DNA of 64,000 bases, from positions 19,683 to 83,682 of the forward strand of contig JAKSZP010005665.1 in the NCBI GenBank assembly GCA_022478985.1, given 5' to 3'. The position numbers and the translations under genes were made by a program. The notes under the pieces were generated by a model. That model saw only the letters and a program-made list of their open reading frames with translations, ran no database searches and was not told the DNA's origin. The DNA is from Massospora cicadina (lineage: Eukaryota; Entomophthoromycota; Entomophthoromycetes; Entomophthorales; Entomophthoraceae). Shown here piece after piece: positions 43,674 through 53,449 of the stretch; the stretch's first letter is position 1; each line of letters starts with the position of its first letter.

Positions 43674-44950
43674 TCATCTGAAGAAAAGCTTTAACCCTAA
43701 TCTGGTGGACGTGTTACTCAAAATTAGTAGCCTCATACCCTCTTCACGTTTGGGCTTAAACAGGACGTCCAGTTTGACGGGCGTTGCATGAGCATTAAAC
43801 CGCAGGAAGGGGCAGATGAGCGACTTGATTTTACCTTCCAAGCCTGTGCTCAGTGGCAGAATGTGAGCCATATACTAAAGTTTTGAGAGTATGCCGACAA
43901 CTATAGCCTGCACATTCTTTTTGAGATTTAAGTGGGCGTGTTTCCAGTGGGCTTTTGAGAGGACATATTGGAAAGCACTGCTTGTTCTATCGCCTCAACT
44001 GCTGGCCTAAGTTCGTTAAGAGGATACCATAATATTTTGAAAGTTTGTGTGGGTGCTATGGGATTTATACCTGATATTGAAAAGAATTAACGTTGCCCTA
44101 TTTTATTGACTGCTATTTTGTCAATATTAATTTTATCATTATACGCCTGTTAGTAAAGAAAGAGGAGAAGCTTCAAAGTCTTGGAGGTCACTTTCTGAAC
44201 TGAACCCACTGCTGTGTCATTCGCTGATGTCTGCATTCTGATAGGGTATTGGTTGGGGCGTCAGATGCCCCGCAACTTCACTTCTTCTTCTGCCAATAAG
44301 ATGGTCGCTGCAAAGCTAAATAATATTGGGGACATGGGATCGCCTTGGTGGAGGCCATGTCCAATAAGAATTGATTCTGTTACACCAGTGGCCAGTATGA
44401 CTCTTGTGTTGAGGCCTGTGTATAGCATATTTTTCCAGTCAATAAAGGTGACAGTAATTCAAATGCCGTTCATTACCACCCTCAGGAATGGCCATGCTAC
44501 TCAATTGTAAGCCTTCTCCATGTCCAAAAAGATGAGATAGCCATTTTCAGTCCTGTGCACATCCTATAGGGAATTTTGAACTGAGCGAATACTTTCCCAG
44601 ATAGTTTGCCTTGAATCCATTTTGGGACATGAGAATGGTCCATGAGATGGTATGCATTAGTCATCTGTGAGGATTTGTGTGAATTTTGTAATTGGCGTTT
44701 GACAGTGAAATCAGGCGCCAGTTCCAAAGATGCCACTGTGAGCCTTTTTTGTATAGTAGCACAATTTAAGTTTCATGACCTCTTGATTTTCTTATGTGAC
44801 AGACAGTGGTTAAAAAATGGATAAGTTCCAGGTCCACACACTTGTGGATTACCTTTAGCATTTTACTTGCATGATGTCATATCCTGGGGACTTATTTTTT
44901 AGCACATCCTTGAGCCCATTTTTACTCCTCCACCATGATCTCAGCAACTA
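43674..44950 (-). pseudogene. LINE-B2 reverse transcriptase
   Basis: Recognisable minus-strand blocks are NATPVKLDVLFKPKREEGMR (43674-43871, thumb), TSANDTAVG at 44208-44235 (active site) and AISSFWTWRRL near 44510. The active site reads SAND at 44216-44227; FADD is expected. As in B1, the first catalytic Asp is Asn. GDMGSPWWRPCPIRI appears on the plus strand as the shadow of the QGDPxSP region. Many frameshifts are present. Confidence 0.72.
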
Positions 44951-44967
44951 GATCAAGTTTGTCTGCA

Positions 44968-44981
44968 TCTAGTACTAAAAA
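44968..44981 (+). mobile_element. m4: 14-bp poly(A) retroposon
   Basis: The insert TCTAGTACTAAAAA is flanked by a perfect 13-bp repeat, AAGTTTGTCTGCA (44955-44967 and 44982-44994). It is one of the two shortest members of the m family and sits in the LINE-B2 RT region. Confidence 0.75.
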
Positions 44982-45499
44982 AAGTTTGTCTGCAGGCAAG
45001 CATCCCTGGAGCGCTGACTCATCCAGGTCTAGAAGGGCTTCTGTTGCCATGCCATTTGGTTTACTAGGGTGGAAGAGGTTTCCATAAAACCGTTTGACTT
45101 CACATTTGATTATTCCCAGGTCACTGGAAATGACGCCTTTGGGAGTCTCTAAATGGCAAAATTTTGGCTCAGGTCTAAATTTTTTTAAGACTGACCAGGT
45201 TATCCCTAGTCATAATCCCCTGCAGGCTTTTGCAGTGAAAGTTTGCATTCTGCCATTGTTCATTATCCTACTTTTATAGGAGCGCTTGATATTGTTTTGT
45301 TTTTTCTAATACTCCTGCTACCATAAATCTCTGTCCCGCTACTCTCACTTCAGGGTAGCAAGGGCGTTCTTTATTTTTTTAGCAGCAGCATTACATTTGT
45401 AGGTTTTGGTATTCTTATACCTAGGCACTATCCCTCATAAACTGTTATTTTATTCTTTTTCAGTGATATAAGGTATCAATGCCCACCTGATGATCTAGA

Positions 45500-46101
45500 T
45501 ATGCTATAATCTGAACCCCTTTTTGGCAGTATGGCGCCATTATGGGTCCCATAGCGTGGAGGGGGATATTTGCCAATCCTAAGGTGGTGGGGTGTCACCC
45601 AGATTGATGGCTACCTGCACTATCATGTGGTTGCTCACTGCAATAATGTATACTTCACTATTCAATATAGCTTGTTTGAGGTCAGATGAGACTAGTACAC
45701 AGTCAAGTATGGAGCCACTTGCTGGTTCATCATTAGCTTGTACTTGCACTGCATAAGGCTTGCAGGGGCATCCTCCTCCTCATCAATTGGAAGACACATC
45801 CCCTAATGTCACAAGGTACAACAGCATATCATCTGCCATACTAGGGACTCAGCTATGATTCAGAAACGTGTCCCTACTTGCACTTGTCCAACATCTAAAG
45901 TCATATGCTATAATTGTTACAGCGTCAGTTTGTATTTCTGACAGGAATTGCAAAAATTATTTGTTTTATTGGGGTTTGGGTGATGCATATACAGCAATCA
46001 CTCAGAAATTTTTCCAAGTTTATATCGTGGGCCATGGCCATTAATATTTTTAAGCATTTGTCTCCTCCACAAATTTCAACATGATGTTTTTATTCAGTGC
46101 A
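45500..46101 (-). pseudogene. LINE-B2 endonuclease, C-terminal part
   Basis: The minus strand gives ALNKNIMLKFVEETNA at 46055-46105, matching KLNKNIKLKLVDETHA of B3 and ALNKKIDLISVEETHA of B1. The remainder is decayed. The N-terminus is missing because the foldback-like element replaces it. Confidence 0.62.
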
Positions 46102-46750
46102 GTAAGAATTAGTCCAGTATCTGACCATTAATTTAGTAAGTTTAATAAAATTGACTGTAAGTGATAATTTAAAATTGTGGGAATAGTTCATTGCCAGATA
46201 AACTTAATTCTGGAATTAGCAAAGCAATAACTTCAAATAAACTTTTGACTTGATATACATCCTATGGCTGGGGGTATGTTAAAACCCAGGCTTTTATGAA
46301 ATCATAGTGTGATGAGCTTAAATCACTATAGATGCCTAACATTCTTTCATGATTTGACAAATAAAATCAACTAAATTGATGAAATGAATTATTTTAGATG
46401 GTGATTAATAAATTTAGCATAATTTGACCAATAAAAGTAACTAAATTTAATCTAATGAATTACTAGTAAGTGTATTTATGAGATAGTAAATATAACATAT
46501 ATACAATGATTTTTATTTTTATATAGAAATAGTGAAGTTTTTTAATGATATATAGAGATGGTGATTTTTAAAATAAAATTTGAAAAAAGAGCCACTTTTA
46601 AAAATACAATAATTTCTTTGGGAAATAGAAGTTACTTTAGTTACTTTGAGGAAAAACTGCCTTCAAAAAAATTTTGGGGTAAAAAGAACCTCCTTTATAG
46701 AGGCTTTAAAGAGTATAAATAATGGAGAAAAAATGAATATTCACTAACCT

Positions 46751-47440
46751 TTTTGAAGTCATCACCATATTTTACATTGACTTATAATAGCCATTTATAA
46801 TATACTCAGCATTGTATATTCTAAGTTGCTTTTAGTTTACACTTGGACCCAATCCAGTATAAGCTTTAGCTTGTATTTGTGAGCAAGTTTCTATACGCCA
46901 GGATGAAATATAACACCAACTCTAAAAGAGTTTATTAAGTATTTATAAATTTCTCAATTAATTCATACTTTTTGAAGCCATTTTTAAAGGAGTTTCTTTA
47001 ATCCCAAAAGAATTTTAGTTAGATAGACTAGCCAACTAACCCAGCTTTGCTTTGATTTATAATTTTCCAAATGATTTTAATTAATTGTGATATTTATATT
47101 TTTTTATCATATACAAAATTGAATGAAATAGTTTAAATGCAAAAAATTGAAGAATTAAGTAAGTAAACTAAATGATGATTTTTTAGATGGAAAGAATTTC
47201 CTTCAAAAAAGGTAAAAAATATGAAATAATTATGGAATTATAAATACTTAGTAAAACATTTTTGAAGTCAGTGCCATATTTTAAACTGACTTATAATAGC
47301 CATTTATAATATATATACTTAGCATTGTATATTCTAATTTTTAGTAGTTTAAATTTGGCCCAATCCAATATAAGCTCTAATTTATATCTATGTGCAAAAT
47401 TCTATAATTCAGGTTAGAATAAAAAAGCTATAAAAGGGGT
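46751..47440. repeat. Two direct copies of about 190 bp inside the foldback-like element
   Basis: Both copies contain CTTATAATAGCCATTTATAA (46779 and 47290), then a GCATTGTATATTCTAA block and CCAATCCARTATAAGCTYTA. The copies start near 46751 and 47258, about 507 bases apart. They probably arose by internal duplication. Confidence 0.65.
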
Positions 47441-47689
47441 TTAGTAAGTATTCATAATTCCTTGATTATTTCATACTTTTAGTGCCTTTTTAAAGGATGT
47501 TCTTTTTTCCCATATTTTTGAAGGCTGTTCTTTTTCCCAAAAATTTTTAGTAGTTTTTCTATAGGTTTTTCTTTTTCCTAATCTTATAATTTTTATTATC
47601 TTTATACATTTTTTGAAACCTCACTATTTCTATTTAAAAATAAAAATTATTGTATATATTTTATATATAGTATCTCATAGACAATTACT

Positions 47690-47975
47690 AATGGTTCATT
47701 TTATTAATTTTATTGATTTTATTGGTTATTCTATGCTAAATTTACTGATTGCCATCTACAATATTTCATTTATTAATTTTTTAGTTGATTTTCTTGGTCC
47801 AATTATGCTAATTTACTGATTGCCATCAACAATAGACCATTTTTTTGTTGATTTAATTGGACGTCCTATGATAAACTTTCTTATTGTCAGCCAGAATAGT
47901 TCACCTTACCAAATCTTGTTGATTTTATTGGTCAGATTATGCAAAAAAGATTGGCATCTATAATGATTTAAGATT
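47690..47975. repeat. Four tandem units of about 57 bp in the right arm
   Basis: The unit is close to TTGATTTTATTGGTCNNATT followed by ATGCTAAATTTACTGATTGC, near 47711, 47774, 47846 and 47927. The left arm has two units in the opposite orientation (46360-46470, with ACCAATAAAA). Unequal unit number explains the arm length difference. Confidence 0.65.
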
Positions 47976-48481
47976 GTCATGCTTGATCTCATACTTGCCT
48001 GGATTTTGTACATACCCTCAGCCATGTGACATATATCATGTCAAAATTTGATTCAAAGCTATCAATTTGCAAATGTCAAAATTAAGTTTACCTGGCAATG
48101 TATTAATTTCACAATTTAAATCCATTGCTTCGATTCCATTTTAATATACATACTAAATTACTTGTCAGATGCTGGACCAATCCTTACACAAAAGTATTAT
48201 GTTTATTTGTTTATATAGTATAATCCTTACACCAATTCTTAACCAATCCTTATAAACTAATCCTTTTCTTTTGCATATTAGTACCATTTTTTAGAAAAAG
48301 TTACCTGGTATAGTTTAGCAAAAGCACCCTTTTGGTTTGGGCCTACTGCTTAATTATAACAGTATACATGAATTTCAACAGATACAGTTACAAAAGGTAA
48401 TCCTGCCTGGCAGAGCTTAGTTCATAGAGCAACAGCCCACAACAACTTCCTTTTTTAAGTATAAACAAAAACTCCTGCCAA

Positions 48482-48646
48482 ATGAGCAACCCATCCAGTG
48501 GGGGTTCATCCACAAATACTAATAATAGTGTTGGCGATGAGGCCCAAGTAAACCAAAAAAATCTTACTAATAAAAATGTCAGCGATGAGACCCAAGTACA
48601 TCAAAGAAACTCAGCCATAAGCGCTACAATCAACGCTAAAAAATAA
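48482..48646 (+). pseudogene. LINE-B3 ORF1 N-terminus, Ser/Asn/Gln-rich
   Basis: The first clear ATG of B3 starts a 54-residue frame, MSNPSSGGSSTNTNN followed by two 16-residue repeats beginning VGDEAQV and VSDETQV. The stop after Lys-Lys at 48644 is probably a mutation because ORF1-like sequence continues downstream. The region is low complexity and likely disordered. Confidence 0.5.
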
Positions 48647-48999
48647 AAAACTAGTAGAATGGGGACACAAACCCCTTTAAAGGCATCTTAACCTCAACGG
48701 TTTCAACAGCCACCACTTTTGCAGAGTCTGGCGGTCCTACTGATGGGGCAACACATGTCAAAGCAAAGGTACTGGTGGGCAATACCACCCAAAAAGCCCT
48801 TTTTAGGCACAGTACCTCCAATACTGAGCACCCACCCTCCTCAGAAATGGCAGAAGCCATATCTACTAGGGGACCAATTACAAAAATTCACTCCATCATG
48901 TGGTAAAATGATTGCCCCAAGTTAAACAAAGAAAATTGGGGAATCCAATATCATTGCTTCTGGAGATTTTTTGGAAAAATAAGTCCCATCATTAGTTTA

Positions 49000-49508
49000 A
49001 CCCCTTATCAGGTCCAAAACCTGATGAGGTTATGGTCTCTTTGGAAATCCCCAATAGCAATAAAGCTGGAGGAAATTTGTTGGCAATTGTCCCTAACAAA
49101 AGTCAATCCCCCCATTTGACTAACAACTTATTGGGTCCAAAACCTGATGAGGTTACAGTCACTTCAGGAATCTCCAATAGCAATAAAACTGGAGGAAATT
49201 TTGTTGGCAGCTGTCCCCAACAAAAGTCAGTCCCCCACTTAAATAACTCTTTATCAGGTCCAATCCCCAATGAGATAATGATTCCTTTGGTGCCTCCAAT
49301 ATCTATAAAACTAGGAAAATTTGTCAGTAAATATCTCAGAAAAAAATGGTCCCCTTATTTGCCTAACCCCTTGTCAGGCCCAAACCCTGATGGGGTTACA
49401 ATTGTTTCAGGATCTGACTCATCCATACCAGACAACCTAAACTCATTATCAAAAAACCCAAAAGTAACAGTGAAACCCCCAAATTTGCTAAATTACCTAA
49501 GAAACTAA
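49000..49508 (+). pseudogene. LINE-B3 ORF1 with four 40-residue tandem repeats
   Basis: The frame 49032-49508 is open for 158 codons. The unit has the form LGPKPDEVTVTSG, then NSNKTGGN and a Pro-His-Leu-Asn stretch. Markers GGTCC/GGCCC lie at 49011, 49134, 49256 and 49377, spaced 121-123 bases, so each unit is 40-41 residues. Neighbouring units keep GP-P-E/G-V and the SNK/SIK core. I know no domain like it. Repeats of this length in a LINE ORF1 may act in RNP assembly. Confidence 0.65.
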
Positions 49509-49739
49509 CAACATACCCCATAACACACCGGTAAGTTATACACCAATGAAGAAGGACATGCTGACCTGTAGAGGTATTTATGCACGTGAGGTGATGCAAT
49601 AGGAAAATTGCATTCCCATATGCAATGGCTACCAAATGGACATTGAAAGCTATATACCATTATTCAGCGGCAACTTGGCGCACAAAAATTCTCCGCCAGA
49701 GCTATGAAATGGTGGTTTGATATACAAATTCCAATAAAG

Positions 49740-50760
49740 TTGGCAATAATCTTTAAATTGTCACGCCTATGAATGGAACAGGCCCTCAAGTGGATGAAAC
49801 TGCTGGTGGACCACCAAGCGATTGAGGCAGCAGTCTGCATGGACCTAAAGCATGGGGATGCTAAGGCATGGCTAGACGCAGGTATTGACCTCTAAAATGC
49901 CATGAAGTTCAACAAGGCGGGTATACCTGCAAAAATGACATCCATGGTCAAGAGCTCAGGGCTTTCTCTGTCAGAATTAGATGCCTACATAAAAATGTTC
50001 CCTAACACTATGATAGCGCTCAACTGGGCATGTCACGCTCTCTCTGCCAAAGCAGCTTTTGGATGGTACAGTACTATTTTTACCTGATGAGGCGCTACCA
50101 TGGATTATGACAGGGTCTAAGGCTACTGAAGCCCTGCACTAATCATACATGTTGATCCCACTCACCATGGCAATTAACCTGCTACAAGTTGGTTTGACAA
50201 AGGAAAAGCTGTAGAATTAGGGCTCTTTCATGAATAGTTACCAAAGATTGTTATTAACTGGAATGTCTATGGTTTTACCCCCAGCCAAGATGAAGTATTG
50301 GCTTTGTGCCAGTACTACAATAGATCAAGTCTGGGACTGGGCCAGATTGGGGGTAATGAAAAATATTCACAAGAGCCTGCCTGACTGCTCCTTCACACCA
50401 GAAAAAAAGGACCTAAAGCAGGATCATGCCCCTCTTGCTACAGCAGCGGACTGGTATGTGGCAAGAATCACCCTTGACACAGACCACGCCTGGATTAAAC
50501 ACAATATCCTGCCCCAAAAAGCAGTAGCCATTTGGTGGGTTACAACCATTAAACTTGGATGGGATTGACTAAATACATGCAATTGGGTTAAATCAATCCA
50601 CGACTGGAAACAGTCATTCCCTGAGCCCTCTCTTGCCACCCCTATGTAGCGGAGAGGTTTACCCCTGCAGAAGCCTTCCAGTGGAGTGAAGCAGAGGTTT
50701 CAGCAGAAGCAGCGCACCTGTTTAACAATTCTTGGTGAAACAGTGTCACTATTTCTGGGA
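49740..50760 (+). pseudogene. LINE-B3 ORF1 middle region
   Basis: Frames at 49902-50087 and 50230-50568 contain KFNKAGIPAKMTSMVKSSGL and ALNWACHALSAKAAFGWYST. AERFTPAEAFQWSEAEV near 50648-50700 aligns with ATEGFAFMEDFQWSEED in B1 (37476-37847). This confirms that B1 and B3 belong to one family on opposite strands. Confidence 0.62.
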
Positions 50761-51672
50761 CTGGTGCCAATGAAGCTCCATAACTCTAGAAGTGTTGCTT
50801 GAATATACACTTGAGGCATAAGGTCCTGAGGCCTTACTTACCTAAAATCACTTTGGCTTCTCACAAACGGAAGTATTGGGATGGCAAACCCTCAAAATAG
50901 GCGTAGCTATAGCCAGCATCATCCGCATATGGGTAGCCATATGCACCAAGTGCAAAATTTCTTGACCCAATGATTTAACTTAGATGAAGTGATCAGCTGG
51001 ATCCTAAAGGGTAAACACCCAGAAGAGGCTCCAACACCTTGTGCAAATAAAAATCATATATCACGGCAGCAACCTCTCATGAGGAGTCATGTGGACTTCA
51101 TTTAAGAATTATCAGCAGCGGGTTCTCTAACTGACAGGCCCCCAAATCCTACCTTAAGGATGCAATTTTCGTCCACTTTCCAATTAGTCAGGGAAGAGTA
51201 ATGGTGTAACCTGAAAGTTGCAATATACCAAGAGCTTGACAGTATATTGGTCAGCGGCGATTTGACCACCACTGGGTACCAGAGCATGGCTATATTGACA
51301 TTTCATACTCAATGAACTCTACTGGAACAACTGTTAGAGGTAGGAATAAGATATAAGAAATCCTATCTGCACACCAAACTCACCCAATATGTGAATCAGA
51401 TGGTGAAGTGTGACTTTTGCAACTTACTGATGGTCCATGCCCACAAATGAATCCACAAGGAATTATCACTGGCATGTCATACTATGGTAAGGTTTGCAAA
51501 TTTTGGCAAGCTAGTTGAAATTACATCACTAAGTGTCTTTGTCCCATACAGTGGAAGCTCTGTATGAACCTGCACCTTGAATGAAGACAAACAAAATAGC
51601 TCTTCCTTAGTTTATCCATATCCTGGGCCTTCAGAGGGTAATCTATGTTGAAAAAGAGGACGCCAAGTAGGT
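50761..51672 (+). other. LINE-B3 ORF1, heavily broken stretch
   Basis: No open frame above 60 codons lies on the plus strand here. By position it links the FQWSE region to the zinc knuckle. Short pieces such as VIVRSLMEYNAIL-like text are too weak to assign. No other feature is seen. Confidence 0.4.
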
Positions 51673-51957
51673 ATGTCACTTTTTTATCAGATGGGACATA
51701 TGATGGCGCAGTGTTACCATAAGAAAGGCAATTCGCCCATATACTGCAAGTATGGCCTTATAAACGGGATCACCAAATCAGGTCTAAAGTCTTTCTTTGC
51801 CCCAAAGCCAAAGAATGGATCCCAAGTAACTTATTGGATGTCACTGACATGCATCACCAGCAGCAGGTGCTGGATGCTTCCCACAAAGAAGCGGGAGCAT
51901 GCAAGAGGAAAGTTCCCTGAGGCTGACAATGAGCCATTCATGAACCTGAACCTATAG
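51673..51957 (+). pseudogene. LINE-B3 ORF1 zinc knuckle and tail
   Basis: Just before and in this frame VCHFFYQMGHMMAQCYHKKG (51670-51730) matches CQFCYHTSYTMAQCHHKKG of B1. The second Cys is replaced by Phe here, while the His that B1 lacks is kept. The end EADNEPFMNLNL equals EANDKPFMNPNH in B1. Comparing the two copies shows a C-x2-C-x4-H-x4-C ancestor. Confidence 0.68.
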
Positions 51958-52146
51958 TCATATATAATGGGCGAGGAAACGCACCCAGCATCCCAGCACA
52001 CCCCTCACCTAGGTGGAATAGCTGAGAAGAAGGAATTACGTTGGCAGAAAGAGGGTGCAAATTAACCTATAATAGGTCATCAGGAAAAGGGCTAGAACAA
52101 TTGGCCCCCAGCGGAGCAACTCCCCTCCAAAAAGTCCAACCAACCA

Positions 52147-52723
52147 TGTCACAATCAGAAAATCCCAGTTTCCAACCACCATAAAATAAATTATTTGGTG
52201 CACTGACAAGCAACCAAAGTATCCTAGATGAGTAAGGAGAGGTTTGAGGCGCCGACAGCGCCAAACATTGCCTACTACAAGTTGGTTATGCAAGGGTTGA
52301 ATAGTGGTTGGTCTGACCCAACCGCGTTAAAGATGCTTTAAATGGATACCCAAAAAAAGACCAATAGGTAAGCAAGGTATGCTAACCCCAAAACGACCTT
52401 TATTTTCATTCTGGATATAAAAAGGGCCCACTGACCCGATTTCGTCTGGGGAGCAACCAACAATACTCCCCAGGAAGGGAATGCTAGGGTTAATATTCTG
52501 AAGTAAACTTAGGAATTGGCAGTCACGCCTTATAAAGGCCACCCTTTGGGGGCCTCACCCAAGTCATTGATTAGGCTTGTACAAGCCTAATCTACAACCC
52601 AGGTGAGGCACAACCCAGTGCCCAAAATGATTGAGCCAAAAATATTTTAAAGCAATTCAACTCAGATCAGAAAATCTGAATCTGAGTTAAAATGTAACAA
52701 TTGAGATGAACTTTATTGTTACA
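52147..52723 (+). repeat. N2 5' LTR
   Basis: The LTR starts TGTCACAATCAG and ends CTTTATTGTTACA. Compared with the 3' LTR it lacks about eight bases at the start. A 24-bp perfect palindrome lies at 52569-52592. Confidence 0.9.
52569..52592. repeat. 24-bp perfect palindrome in the N2 LTR
   Basis: GATTAGGCTTGT is followed directly by its reverse complement ACAAGCCTAATC. The 3' LTR has the same site at 53881-53904 with three changes (GATTAGGCTCAT-ACAAGCCTGATC). It could form a hairpin in RNA or be a dimeric protein-binding site; neither is shown by the sequence. Confidence 0.8.
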
Positions 52724-53449
52724 TTACCCCCCGCTAGAGAAGGGCCCCTCCCCAAAGAGGGGCCCCACAGCGGAAGGCAGCCACGATGAGGGCTTCCTGG
52801 GGCAAGTTGCCTCAAGCCCCAGGAAAATTAGCCCAGATAAACTCTGGGCCCCTTGAGGGAAAAGACAAATGGCAAGGGCAAATCAATACAGGGCTGCCAG
52901 AATTAGCCCATCCAGCATGAGGACGCATGCACAGTACATGGCTGTGTTGCGCCCCCCTCCCAGGCTCCCTTTGGTGATTGTCTTCCCATCCCAACCAGGA
53001 AAACACTTTTGGCAAAAGAAGCATGAGAGGGGCGTGTTGTCCAGTGTGGCTGGATGGCCCCAGCCTGAGGATGCATGCCCAGAACTTGGCTGTGTTGCGC
53101 ACCCCTCCCAGGCTCCTGTTGGCGATGGCCTTCCAATCCCAACCAGGAAGGCGCTTTCTCCAACAGAAGTGAGAGGGGCGTGTGGTACAGTACGGATGGA
53201 CAGCCATCCCCTTTCTGGGTGGACCATCCGTGGGTGAGGGAGCCCTGCTGGGACAGGTCCCCTCAGTGCCACCCCAAATCCCTGGTGAGCGGGAGGCCCC
53301 ACCAGGATTTTCAGATGATGGTCACTTCAGGTCCAAGGTTAGCCATCAGTCACTGGCTCCCACCGGTACTGGTTCCTTGATAACCAGACCAAGTGACCAC
53401 TGAGGTCAGCAAAACTAGGGATCAGAGGCGTGCAGCGCACGTTTGACTT
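52724..53449 (+). other. N2 internal region, GC-rich, with a 148-bp tandem duplication
   Basis: This part is visibly richer in G and C than its surroundings. It starts with a hairpin (52742-52765). Two units begin at 52918 and 53066 and share TGGCTGTGTTGCGC, CCCTCCCAGGCTCC and GAGAGGGGCGTGT. Frames of 60-139 codons are open on both strands, which is expected from GC-rich repeats with few stops. No protein family is recognised. It may be captured foreign sequence. Confidence 0.6.
52742..52765 (+). other. Hairpin just after the N2 5' LTR
   Basis: GGGCCCCTC, a six-base loop CCCAAA, then GAGGGGCCC form a perfect 9-bp GC stem 18 bases inside the element. Position and strength resemble dimerisation or packaging stem-loops of LTR elements; this role is an inference. 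Confidence 0.6.

Larger units (their letters stand above)
41592..46101 (-). mobile_element. LINE-B copy B2, 3' two thirds
   Basis: The copy is read on the minus strand from the endonuclease (46101) to its 3' end near 41592. It aligns with B1 at the 3' end (41590-41650 versus 16440-16500), at GTGTACAAACCATATACAAT, in the RT and in the endonuclease. It is cut off at 46102 by the foldback-like element within the ALNKN motif. It contains a solo LTR and m4. Confidence 0.78.
46102..48187. mobile_element. Foldback-like element with long inverted arms, 2.1 kb
   Basis: The outer ends match as inverted repeats: GTAAGAATTAGTCCAG (46102-46117) and, reversed, GTAAGGATTGGTCCAG (48187-48172). Inner matches continue for several hundred bases: CTTAAATCACTATAGATGCC against GGCATCTATAATGATTTAAG (47952-47971), the AATTAAGTTTAYCTGGCAAT pair, and AACTTCACTATTTCTATATA against CCTCACTATTTCTATTTAAA near 47620. 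The middle holds two direct copies of a 190-bp block (46751 and 47258). No transposase is seen. The left end cuts LINE-B2. No flanking duplication was found. Confidence 0.7.
48188..52146 (+). mobile_element. LINE-B copy B3, 5' part (5' UTR and ORF1)
   Basis: This plus-strand copy begins somewhere in 48190-48400. It holds a short N-terminal frame at 48482, an ORF1 section with 40-residue repeats, the FQWSE region and the zinc knuckle. It is interrupted at 52147 by N2 (AACCA duplication) and continues at 54039. Confidence 0.75.

Noticed and set aside
48651..48925. Overlapping 68-69-codon frames on both strands near the LINE-B3 start
   Set aside because: Neither continues the LINE ORF1 repeats or shows motifs. 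They look like chance frames in decayed LINE sequence.
49000..49500. CRISPR-like regular repeats
   Set aside because: The 121-123-bp units are contiguous protein-coding repeats in a LINE ORF1, without repeat-spacer alternation, in eukaryotic DNA.
52812..53302. Overlapping minus-strand frames of 131 and 139 codons
   Set aside because: They lie in a GC-rich tandem repeat where all frames are open. The element's promoter is on the plus strand, and no domain is seen.
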